Source: Isoetes taiwanensis (Eukaryota; Streptophyta; Lycopodiopsida; Isoetales; Isoetaceae). Taken from it: a DNA stretch of 64,000 nt. Positions 51,762 through 61,496 of this stretch are shown piece by piece. The stretch's first letter is position 1. Each line of letters opens with the position of its first letter. The notes under the pieces are model-generated. The model did not search any database and was not told the DNA's origin. It was given only the letters and a program-made list of their open reading frames with translations. The stretch spans positions 930,001 to 994,000 of the forward strand of contig JAJEKV010000093.1 in NCBI GenBank assembly GCA_021234155.1, given 5' to 3'. A program made the position numbers and the translations under genes.

Positions 51762-51777
51762 TTTTAGGGGGAGGCAG
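51762..51777 (+). promoter_or_regulatory. Polypurine tract
   Basis: TTTTAGGGGGAGGCAG directly abuts the 3' LTR and is the expected primer for plus-strand DNA synthesis. Confidence 0.85.
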
Positions 51778-52128
51778 TGTTAACCACCTAGTGGTTAACA
51801 TTGTGCATGCACATGTTAGGTGCATGCACATGTTAGGTGTCAGTGGTGGCAGACTGACACTTGGCATGATTAGGTTAACATAAGTGTAGGGATTAGATTT
51901 AGTTAGATGTACGGCTCAGATTTGCGGTCTACACTATATTAGACCGGAGCCTCTTCAGATGTACTCAGGTTTGATCTCATATTTGGAGAGCCTCATTTGG
52001 CCACGTTCCCCTTCATTCTTTGTACATATTTCTTTGTCTTGTTCTTGTTTTGTGATCATGAGCATGGCAGCCTTGTAGCATCCCTAGCCATGGATCAACC
52101 GCCAGGGTGTATGCCAAGAATCCAAACA
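51778..52128 (+). repeat. 3' LTR
   Basis: 351 bp. Close to identical to the 5' LTR apart from a short tandem duplication (GCATGCACATGTTAGGT) near the start and a cluster of differences around 52,083-52,105, where CATCCCTAGCCATGG replaces the CATCCGGCAGTCATGG of the 5' LTR. Confidence 0.95.
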
Positions 52129-52589
52129 CATCTCATAGTAGCGTAAGCGAAGATCGGTGATAAGTCGCAAAGTCTCTACCATACTCTCTTTCTTTGTGTC
52201 CACCAAGATCACCATATTAGAATATCGAGGATCTGCTTCAAGATTCGCCATAGCAAGTCGCTTCCTCCCTTTCCTACCCCTCGTTGATGCGCCTCCTCGC
52301 TATGCTTGACCGCTTCAGCAGATCGGGGTTCTTGGAAGAAGGAGCCGGCCGAGGAGCACCGCCCGTTCGCAGATCTCGCTATAACTCCAAGGGCGATTAC
52401 ATCTAATGAGAGGCTGAGGGTTCGCTCCCGCCTCCACTGCTCCCACAACCGTAAGGTAGAATTAATGGTAGAAGGCCATTCGACACCACCGGATCTATCA
52501 GAAGACCAAATAGAACCTGGCACAGATGAAGCTAGCTATGATGATGAAGCTAGCTATGATTTTCAACCCCTTCATTTTCCCCTCACTTG

Positions 52590-53100
52590 AATTTCGCTCA
52601 TCAATGTTCCAAATCCATGAGGGTCGGGAAGGCAAACTCAACATAAATCTGCTTGAGCCTGGCATAAAATTTGTCGAGGTTCTCCTGGGTCATGGCACGG
52701 GCCCTAGCTACATCTAGGGTTTCTGCACTCTTGAGTGCAACTTTGGGGTGTCTTTGCTTAAAAGCATTCCACCACTTACTGCCTGGTACTCCAGATATCC
52801 CACAAGACCCCTTCTAGCCATCTCTGCTGCCTTTTCCTTGACAGCAGATAAGGTAACTCCCATTCCTTGCTCTGTCATGCTAAGCGCCCAATTAACTAGC
52901 TCCTCCTCTTGGAGAGTTGTCAATATTTGTGGATGGTTTGTTTGCTTGTGGGTTGTTTGACCATATAGCCAATCTCAAATTTTGGATTTTGGTTTACCAG
53001 ACCTCCTTGATGCCTCTCTAATTGAAATGCCAAGTTCATTTACCTCTTCAAGGATGTCCAAAAGATTTGCTCCTCTGGCCCATTGGCCTCTCCCTACCGA
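52590..53100 (-). pseudogene. CENP-B/pogo-type transposase remnant, copy 1
   Basis: On the minus strand I read ILEEVNELGISIREASRRSG (pipsqueak-type HTH, about 53,060), then QEEELVNWALSMTEQGMGVT (about 52,910, CENP-B-type HTH), WWNAFKQRHPKVALKSAE (about 52,755), TQENLDKFYARLKQIYVEFA (about 52,690) and WNIDE at about 52,597-52,611, the first aspartate block of the DDE_1 catalytic core ('NxDE'). This order is that of Tc1/mariner-pogo/Tigger transposases. A TGA after PKSKI (about 52,973) and frameshifts near 52,800 and 52,620 disable it. The remainder of the DDE domain, if present, is unreadable in 52,134-52,590. Confidence 0.82.
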
Positions 53101-53208
53101 CTCTAAGATCTGGGATGAGGATTTAAAAGTCTTTCCATCGCCACCTCCTTGAGTGTGCTTATGTTCCGCCGTGGGGCACCGAAGTCTACATCCCTTCCGA
53201 GACTATGG

Positions 53209-53498
53209 TAGAGGTAATGTTAGGCCTGTAGGCCCTTACGCCGGGTAAGGACCGGCGAGCCCGGGCAGGCGAAACTGCCTGCACTCGCACCCGCAGCAGG
53301 CCTCAATGGCAAACATTTCCTCACGCAAAGTTCGGGGAGGATATTTCTTGCCACGGGCTTCATCATAGCCACAAAAGTTTGATTACCCGCTATCACCAAA
53401 GATCGGAGGAGATGTAGCCAACATCAGAGGAGAGGAAGCCATTATCTGTTTTAATCTAGGCCTGAAATATGGCGAAATATCCTCCCCCCGAACTTTAC
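53209..53498. mobile_element. 290-bp insertion containing an inverted repeat
   Basis: Compared with copy 1 (GAGACTATGTATTGCTG near 46,039), copy 2 has an extra 290 bp. Its right half is bounded by AAAGTTCGGGGAGGATATTT at 53,327 and the reverse complement AAATATCCTCCCCCCGAACT at 53,475, about 170 bp end to end, resembling a small hairpin element. The left half is GC-rich (GCCCGGGCAGGCGAAACTGC). It could equally be a deletion in copy 1. Confidence 0.6.
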
Positions 53499-55083
53499 GT
53501 ATTGCTGAATAAGTGGCACGATTCCCTCGACTCAACATATCATGTCCCTCAACAATGGTGGGTTCATTGTAAAAGGATGTGCGCTTAGATACAACAACAG
53601 TAAAATGGCTCCCCGCTTCTCGCCAAACGATAACCCGTGAGTTTAACTAGAGATTGGTAATTTTAAGAAATAAAGAAGCCCATGCTCTTCTACATCACTT
53701 GTAATTGCTAATAAAGGCCTCTCATTGGTTTTGCAACATTATTACAAAGGTTTTTTCCCTTAAACCTATAAAAGTGGGGTTTTTTAACCCTGGTAATAAT
53801 GATCGATAGCAAACCATTGACTCGTTGTATTTGCCAGTTTCAAAATCAAATCTAAGCGTGTTTTGTATCTTTAACTTACATTGCATGATAAGTTTCTGCT
53901 TGCCAATCTCTTGTTCCTAAACGTTTTCGTTCTAATAGGTTTTATAAGGCAATGCATCAACTCGTTTTGGCTTGTGCAGACTGTATAATCTAGAAACATT
54001 ACAACGTTTAATCTACGCCTAGAACAGACCAAATTTTCCTCTTCCCTAACCGTAGGTGTTGGTGAATGTGTGGCAAGATTCCCTCAAACCAATATATAAT
54101 GTTCCTTCTAACATGCAATTAGACACAACAACAGGCAAATGGCTCCCCTGCTTCTCTAGGCCAAAAGAAAACCTCGTTCCCTCTAATCCGGAGTATAACT
54201 AATTCATAATTTTAAGAAATGAAAACTAATGAATAATTTTAAGAAATGTAAAAGCACATGCTCGTCTTGCATGATTTGTAATCGTCAATAAAGGCCTCTC
54301 ATTAGTTATGTCTTTATACCTGCAAAGATGGGGTTTTTTTAACCCTGGTAATAATGGTCTATCAGCAAATCATTGACTGACCATATATGCCAGTTTTAGA
54401 ATCAATTCTAAGCATGTTTTGCATCTTTAACTTACATTGCATGATAAGTTTTTGGTTGCCAATCTCTTGTTCCCAATTACTTGCATTCTAATAGGTTGTA
54501 CAAGTCAATGCCCCAAATAGTTTTGGCTTGCGCAGAGGCTCGGAGGCCATGACTTTTTGTAGGGAGGTCGAATGAAGGCAACTTTTGTCCATTGCATAGA
54601 GGATTGAATTAGCTAAAACCTCCTAAAAGCCCCATCAGGAGATGCACTGGGTGAAAGATTTTTAGGGCGTCAAAAAAGTGGTGCCAGCATACAAAAATGG
54701 ATTTAGATTACACCTTTTTTTTAAAGGGCGATTTGACATTTATTTGGGTGTGCGCTTCTCTTTATGTCTTTTTGTGTTATGGAGCTCTCCAGCCGCTATA
54801 GCCGTCGGACTTAGAGCTCGAGCTCCTTCCGCAATAGCCGATTACCTCCGTGCCTTGCCATAGTTAGACGCCGACCTAGCCCTTCCTTGACATCTATCAT
54901 CTTGTAAACCATGCCTCGCACCAAACAAACTTAGAGCTATAAGAATCTTACGGTGGCCGCAGATTTATGCTGAGTTAGGTTCCAGCTAGCCGGCGAACCG
55001 CAGACGCTTGACCTCCCCATTGATCAGCTGGCCCATACGTTACCCCATCTTCCATCTTACTCAACAGTTAAAGCTATACCCTT

Positions 55084-55560
55084 GTGGAGCAACCTGACCA
55101 AGTTTTGACTCTTATTAAGTATTATCCTTCTCAATTGAAGATCGTGGGTGTAGCTGAGCTTATAAGCATGGAAGCACAACGAACCATGCAGCTAGCAGTT
55201 GCTGCAGATGCCCAAGAGTTAGCAAAGGATAACCCTGAGGATACGGGTATTCAGTATCTTTATTTAAGTTATGGGGCTACATCTTGGAAGGACCTACTTT
55301 TTTCATACCTTTGTACTCGTACGATGAGATCAATCAGAAGTTTGTATGGGAGGACACCACACCTACCTCACTTCCGACCTTCGACAGGCCATCGAGCAGG
55401 AGATGGTGATCCATCTAGATAGACACAAAGCTGAGATGGACAGAAGAATTAACGTTCGCCTAGCACGAGAAGGTCATGCCCAGCAGGAGCAGAATGGAAG
55501 GTCAATCGTAATCCCGACCTGCCACCCTGGCCCCTGGGAAGAGAAGGCGTAAGTATATCG
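55084..55560 (+). other. Unidentified conserved ORF, copy 2
   Basis: Same protein as at 47,668 but with a 1-bp deletion (GGGGCTACATC versus GGGGACTACATC) near 55,275. The downstream frame, 55,346-55,552, is better preserved than in copy 1 and reads AREGHAQQEQNGRSIVIPTC before the GTAAGT donor-like site at 55,550. No family recognised. Confidence 0.4.
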
Positions 55561-55658
55561 TACGCAAGCTCGGGAACGACTACAAGGTGCACCTTCAAGC
55601 TGTGGGCGGAGTGAGTAAGGCAATATCATCGGACCGGTGACAGGATCGAGTTTGAGTT

Positions 55659-55988
55659 GCCCCTCCGCCCCCTCCTGTTACGCCGCCATCTGCGCGGAGG
55701 CCAAGTACCGTAGCCTTGCGGGAGATCCGTAAGTTTTAGAAGGCCATTGAACTTCTGATAGGAAAGTTGCATTTTCAACGGCTAGTCCGAGAAATTGCTC
55801 AGGAGCTTAGGACTGACCTTCGATTCCAGACTTATGCCATGCTTGTCTTGCAAGAGGCAACCGAGGACTATATGGTGGTTCTCTTTGAAGATGCCAATCT
55901 TTGTGCTATTCATGCGAAGCGTGTTACCATTATGCCAAAGGACTTGCATCTGGCATGGAGGATTAGAGGGAATAAAAGTCGCATTTAA
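55659..55988 (+). pseudogene. Histone H3-like pseudogene, copy 2
   Basis: The frame from 55,704 reads [11 protein letters not shown], a TAG at 55,737-55,739, then [74 protein letters not shown] and GNKSRI. Canonical H3 reads ...[20 protein letters not shown]...; the glutamine CAG has become TAG. Relative to H3 about a quarter of the fold residues differ, including R to W in the terminal RRIRG. Loop 1 is not lengthened, so it is not a typical CENH3. Upstream is a Pro-rich frame (APPPPPVTPPSARRP) instead of the H3 tail. Likely a divergent H3 variant gone to pseudogene before duplication. Confidence 0.88.
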
Positions 55989-56204
55989 TTAAAGTGGGTC
56001 AGATCTTGACATTTGGGCCTCATGCAAGAAAATTAAACTCATACAGAAAAAAACATTTTGCTGATTGAATTCACGTCATAGAATAACAACTAGCTCACTT
56101 GCATTTCTCATAAAATTTACAAACCACCAGTTGAAAAATTTCTCAAGAATTTCAAGCACAATACACAAATAATCTTATCTTGCTTCATAGAATGCTCCAG
56201 GGAT

Positions 56205-56430
56205 TTTTTGGGGGAAGGGCAAAGGGGAGTGGAAGGGCCAGAAGGGGCAAAGGGAAAGGGGTATGGGTAGGGGCAAAAGGGAGGTATGGGGGAGGGGCAA
56301 AAAGGCAAATATGGCAAAAGAGGGGGGGGTATGGCAAAAGAGGGGAGGGGGGGAGGAACGTGGATGGGCAAAGTGGCTAGTAGCAAAAGGGAAAAGGGGG
56401 GAGGGGAAGGGGTAGAGGCAAAGGGGCAAA
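56205..56430 (+). repeat. G-rich purine minisatellite, copy 2
   Basis: The paralogue of 48,779-48,987, with the same GGGGCAAAA core but rearranged units, including two tandem ATGGCAAAAGAGGGG blocks near 56,311-56,350. Confidence 0.9.
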
Positions 56431-57599
56431 TGGGCCTCAAAATATCATCCCATAATTCCCAAAACTTTCTACTACAATTTTCCATGGTTAGACAACCATT
56501 CGCAAAAATAAATAAAATTAATTAAAATAATTTAAATAATATAATTAATTAGACAATAAATAATTAAACAACTCAAATAATAAATAATTAGATAGGTTTT
56601 TTCTGCACCGCTGAAGCAGAATGGGCACCCATTCCTCCCTCCTGTGCTCCCCAAGGCTTCAGCTCTTGGAAATGGAAGACTGTATCCAGGGTTCGAATTG
56701 GAGGGGTTCGACCCTGAAACTATTTTCACAGAAATTTCTAATGATTTCTAGGAAATTGCAATATAATTTCATGTATTTCTGGCAGGTATTCTTAATGGTT
56801 AGGGCAAATTCTAATTTTGAATCCCTCGACCAGATGACGGAACTACCTTGCCTAGTCTATAAAAAAACCCCGGAATCTACTGCATTCTTGAAACCCCATC
56901 ATTTTGCATTCTTGAAACCTCATCAATTTTGTTAGGCCAATAAACTTCGATCCAAAATCCAAAACAACTTAACCCTCTCACACTTATGATGAAGCCATAT
57001 ATAAGGCGAAAAGGATCATGGTAGGGTTTTGGACCTATGTATATCTAAGCAAATGATGCCAGCACATCGATATATCTTGGGTATTTTGGCCTGCGCGAAG
57101 AATGTATCTCTACCGGCGGACGGGGGCGTAGCCTCCAAGAATCAAGCGGCGTGGAGGCGATTATCGGCATCTCATAGTAGCGTGCGATGTCGGTATTAAG
57201 TCGCAAGTCTCTACCATACTCTCTTTCTTTGTGTCCAGCCGCATCACCATATTAGAATATCGAGGATCTGCTCAAGATCTGCCATAGCAAGCTGCTTCAC
57301 TCCCTTTCCTACCCTGTTGATGCAGTCTCCTGCTATGCTTGACCGTTTCTGCAGTATCAGGTTCTTGGAAGAAGGAGCCAGTCTGGAGGAGCACTGCCCG
57401 GTTCGGCATCTGCTATAACTCCAAGGACGTATTACATCTAATGAGAGGCGGAGGGCTCTGCCCTCTGCTCCACGGCAGCTCCACAACCAGAAGGTAGAAT
57501 TAATGGTAGAAGGCCATTCGACACCACCGGATCTATCAGAAGACCAAATAGAACCTGGCACAGATGAAGCTAGCTATGATGATGAAGCTAGCTATGATT

Positions 57600-57752
57600 T
57601 TCAACCCCTTCATTTTCCCTGCTTGAATTCCGCTCATCAATGTTCCAAATCCATGAGGCTGGGAAGGCAAACTCAACATAAATCTGCTTGAGCCTGGCAT
57701 AACATTTGTCGAGGTTCTCCTGGGTCATGGCATGGGCCCTAGCTACATCTAG
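57600..57752 (-). pseudogene. CENP-B/pogo-type transposase remnant, copy 2 (truncated)
   Basis: The minus strand reads ARAHAMTQENLDKCYARLKQ, IYVEFAFPASWIWNIDERNS in a single frame, so the CENP-B-HTH to DDE linker and NIDE block (57,633-57,644) are better preserved than in copy 1. The N-terminal HTH domains are absent because the duplication ends at 57,752. Confidence 0.75.
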
Positions 57753-59270
57753 CATTAGGGCGGATTTGGGGTCTCAAAATGGCCTCCTATCAGCCATTCC
57801 ACGTCATATTTCCGCTCCTTTTTTCCCATGCCACCTAGGATACCAAAATCTCATCATACAGATTTACTTGGAATATTCTCCCGGAATAAGGGGGATTGCG
57901 CATTCATGGCGCCATATGTATTTAATTACATTGGTTGTCGACACAGCTGATGCGACATGTGGCACTTCTAAAAGCCACTTGCATTATAGCATCCGCAGAA
58001 CAACTCATGGCGGTGTCTCTTGGTTTGTCGGATACCAAGCGTCGCGTGTCACCGATTCTTGCGCTATTTTCATTTAGAGGCCATGGCCATACAAGCTTCC
58101 GCCTTCCACATTTCAAAATTTGAATGTGTAGGTTGAAGCTTTGTATCGAACTTTTATTTCCGGTATTTGCGCCTTTTCTTTATGGGTGGTTCACATGGAG
58201 AAGTTTAGGCCCTCCATTTGAGTTACTCATGAGTCAAGACTGATTAAAAATTCAGCGCCAGCATCAGCACGCAAGTTGGATCTTGCAAGGGCTGATTTTC
58301 CAAAGCGGGGGCTGAATTTTTTGCCTCGGCCCAAGTTCGCCAGGTTTTTAAGCCCGGTAACCCTTGATTCGTCCATGTGAACCCGGCATTTACCTAATCT
58401 TTACTTCATCCCAATCAAAGGGCTTCCGCCCCTACAATTCGAATTTGAATTTGCTTAATGTATAAAAGCATGGATTGTAGGAGAATGGACTTTTCGATTT
58501 CCATATGTGCGTTGCAAACTTCAAAAATGAGGTTAGTACGGACGTTCGCTCACACGGCTTAATTGTTTGGGGCATACAAATTGTACACCTTCATTTCGGC
58601 CCGTGGCGATCCACGCAGATATGGAAGCTCCAAATGATGTGTGGATAAGGATCCAACCGACTCACGAATATGCTCCGGTCTTCAATCGCAAAAAGGAGGT
58701 CTAAAAAATAAGAACTTAGACCTCGGCGTGTTGTGTCTTGCGTGCTCAAAAAAAGTATCGACATCCGGGCGGATGGCGGTTTATATCCATTGGATCCGTT
58801 GAGTGGCAAGAAACCGCCATTTCGGGGCGTTTCAAGTTTAGTCCGATTTTGTGGTGACGGTAACTCGGCCTCCTAGGATATTGTGAGAGATTGAGAGGGA
58901 TGAAGGCATTGAATTGAATACTGTTCCTTGAGATGAGCCGCTTCGATAAGGAAGGGAAATGTCCGTGAAGATGCTAATAAATGACATTATACTTTGCAAT
59001 GTGAAGGGTTTATACATTCTTGAAGTACAAAGGTTATGGTGTTTGTGTTTAGATACCGCTAATACAAGAAGTCTTTGACTACTTTTAACAATAGATTCCT
59101 TTAAAAATCTATTGCTATTTAAATTATAGCAAAAATGAGTCTTGAAACTCTTTAAGTAGTAGAAGAACTCTTTGACTAGTTATCCATTTGATGACCATTT
59201 TTTAAGAAAATATGATATGTGACATTCTTATATGCAAACATTCATAAAATTTATGAACATTGAAGGTCAA
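57753..59270. other. No gene recognised
   Basis: Unique sequence of mixed base composition. A 123-aa frame at 57,706-58,077 has no recognised domain. Confidence 0.4.
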
Positions 59271-59284
59271 AGCCATCCTTGTTT

Positions 59285-60745
59285 AAAGAGGATCATATGA
59301 TGCGAAATCTTCATGCTCAGAAGTAATTGCATATAAGAAATTACTTTGGTGTGATCCTTGCGTAAAAAGTAAATAGAAACACAAATATTGAACTTACAAC
59401 TTAGCGTAAACAAATAGTACTTTAATAAACCAACACTTTATATGCTAACACTTTACACTTTAAATAAGATATTTCTTTCTTTCCTTTTACTTGAAAGCTA
59501 TTTTTTTTTCAAATGGATCACACCAAGCGAATAATACATATGCAAAAAAAAGGGACACACTAAATTCGCATGGTGTGATCCACTTTCTTATTTGTTGTCA
59601 AATTAAAATTAAACACAAGTACCCCTTCTCATTTAATGCTTTACCACCCCAAGTGCATAAAGTTATTAGTCCTTTTCAAAGAGCATATCTTTTTTTAAGA
59701 AGGATCACATCAAACATCCTATTTGCATCTAAAATACTTTACCAACTCTAGTAGTACATAAAGTTATTAGCCATTTTCAAAAAGCAAACACTTTATCAAT
59801 AAATGAGCACGTCACATATCCACACTTAACTTTAAATAAGACACATATATATTTCTTTTATTAAAAGATAATCAAAGTAATTTTACTATAGGAAGTCATC
59901 TTTTTCCAAAAAGATCACACCAAGCGAATTTTGTATAAGCTAAAAGGTTGGAATAGGTGTGATCCACTTTCTTGTTTGTTGTCAATAGATAATAACACCA
60001 AGTCCCTCATCAATAGTCTCCCATTTGCATATAAAATATGTATCATTCCAAGTTATATTATTTTTATGAACTAAACTTTTTCAAAGAGGGTCCCAAAGCA
60101 AAATACAAACACTTAATCAATAAGCCAACACTTTACCAACAACCAAAGCTTTATTAAATAAGATTTTTATGTTATTTTATCAAACCTAACAATGTTTCCA
60201 TATGTGACACTTTGAGTTAACTGATCCAAAGGCTCATGAAAGCGACATTTTATACAATATGTCTTTGGAGCTTTTGTGTCGTGGCATTAGTAAACACCTC
60301 TAATGGAGCATATATTTTGTAACTCATTTTTTCAACAACCCTGGATGCACGTCTTATCAAACATTTCTTCATTGCAAGGACACCATTCTCATAAGGCTTG
60401 CACAATTAAACTAAAAGAGATCATGGGACGACTTTCAAGCTCTCGGCTCCCACAACTTTACAAACGTAAAACTAGATGCCCATTGCCCCCGAATGTATAT
60501 CTTGGAAAAGCATGTCTCTTATGTCCATATGTTAGACAACAACGATGCTAGTAATGCTTTTCCCTAGTCTCAAATCCCCCACATCTGATAAATATAGCCC
60601 AAAGAAAAATATTTGATTCAGTGAGTGAATATAAATCAAGAAGAGGGAAGAAAAAAGAAGCAAGGATCACATGACGTGAAATCTCACTACACATTTACAA
60701 AGTGCATATGCATTTTCGCATGGTGTGATCCATGTATTATTGAGG
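59285..60745. repeat. Array of diverged short hairpins with GGATCACACCA ends
   Basis: At least four hairpins recur in one orientation: about 59,292-59,358, 59,515-59,582, 59,907-59,962 and 60,662-60,732. Each starts GGATCACACCAAGCGAAT or a variant and ends AATTCGCATGGTGTGATCC or a variant. They sit in a larger diverged tandem structure sharing CATAAAGTTATTAG, CCAACACTTTA and TTAAATAAGA words. No ORF is conserved between units. Confidence 0.75.
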
Positions 60746-61257
60746 GTGCAAATTTGCAAATATCCTCCTCTTCAAATACCTTTCCCCTCCTTCCCTTTTT
60801 TTTTTTGCAATATACTATCCATAGCATTTATTTTGAACCCTATAGTTCTACCTATTCATTGCGTATGAATGTCGCTCCGGCGATGTAACTCCATAGTCAC
60901 CCTTCGTTAAGGATAGCATTCTCACCCACGAGCCTACGGATAGATATCCTTCCACCGTCAGATCGATCGGTCGTTGAATTGTAAGAATGAATGGCAGAGA
61001 GCAATACGATGAATGGGAAGAGCTGAAAAGTAGGAAAACTTCAGAATGAAAATTTGGGTAGTAAAAACATGGCATGTAACGTACGTTTGCTTGTCCGCAC
61101 ATCGCCTCGCCGTTGTTGCTTAACTCTATGCTCGCCCCGCAAAAACACAGACACTATTGGAGACTTGGATTCCAAATGAAGAGCGAAGGCGGAGAGGATG
61201 CACGTAGCGGCGCTAATGTGAACAATGGAAATCTTGGTGCCAAAATTTGAATATGTA
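60746..61257. other. No gene recognised
   Basis: Includes T runs near 60,798 and a GC-richer patch near 61,090-61,230 without a recognised protein. Confidence 0.4.
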
Positions 61258-61430
61258 GCATTATAACAGGGGGTTTTTTTTGTGATTTTATATGCTTTTT
61301 GGCATGGTTTTCATATGATTTCACGGGCGTATTCACGTGGACGTACTAAATGGTATTTCTAGAGTGCACACATTTGCTAGCCATTGATTTTAAAGAGGAG
61401 GGAAAATCGTGTGGTTGTAAGGCTTTTATT
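61258..61430 (+). repeat. Dispersed repeat 'E', copy 5
   Basis: AGCATTATAACAGGGGG, T run, GCTTTTTGGCATGGTTTTCA, TCTAGAGTGCACAC, then a further 60 bp (GCCATTGATTTTAAAGAGGA) shared with the copies in duplication A. This is the longest copy I can follow. Confidence 0.75.
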
Positions 61431-61496
61431 GTTTGCATGTTTTTTTTTTTAGGTTTTAAATGTTAGGTTAATATTAAGGGTTCCTGATATTAGGGT

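Larger units (their letters stand above)
49776..52128 (+). mobile_element. Non-autonomous LTR retrotransposon, 2.35 kb
   Basis: Two direct repeats (49,776-50,111 and 51,778-52,128) begin TGTTAACC and end CAAACA, with the canonical TG...CA termini. They are flanked by the 5-bp target duplication CATCT (49,771-49,775 and 52,129-52,133). A primer-binding site and a polypurine tract sit at the expected places. The 1.67-kb interior has only unrecognised frames (longest 50,498-50,968, 156 aa) and no gag, protease, integrase or RT motif, so it must be mobilised by another element. Copy 2 of duplication B retains the uninterrupted site near 57,165. Confidence 0.95.
45948..52717. repeat. Direct duplication B, copy 1 (with LTR insertion)
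   Basis: From GGGATGAGGATTT at 45,948 to CCCTAGCTACATCTAG at 52,717 the sequence is repeated at 53,112-57,752 in the same order. Without the 2.36-kb LTR element and its target duplication, copy 1 has about 4.4 kb of shared sequence. It contains the 0.5-kb tandem pair, the unidentified ORF, the H3-like pseudogene, the purine tract and part of the minus-strand transposase. Confidence 0.95.
53112..57752. repeat. Direct duplication B, copy 2
   Basis: Repeats copy 1 from the same GGGATGAGGATTT word. It has an extra 290 bp at 53,209-53,498 and no LTR element. It ends inside the transposase at CTACATCTAG, 57,752, whereas copy 1 continues through the transposase N-terminus to 53,111. Confidence 0.95.

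Noticed and set aside
49776-52128. Retrozyme (LTR element with hammerhead ribozyme)
   Set aside because: The LTRs lack the CTGATGA and GAAA core of a hammerhead, and the element is larger than known retrozymes.
55659-55988. Assignment of the H3-like sequence to CENH3
   Set aside because: Loop 1 is not lengthened and the RLVREIA, RFQ and TIMPKD segments follow canonical H3, so a divergent H3 variant is a safer call.
59285-60745. CRISPR-like array from regularly spaced repeats
   Set aside because: Spacing is irregular, repeats are diverged hairpins, and the DNA is eukaryotic with no cas genes.
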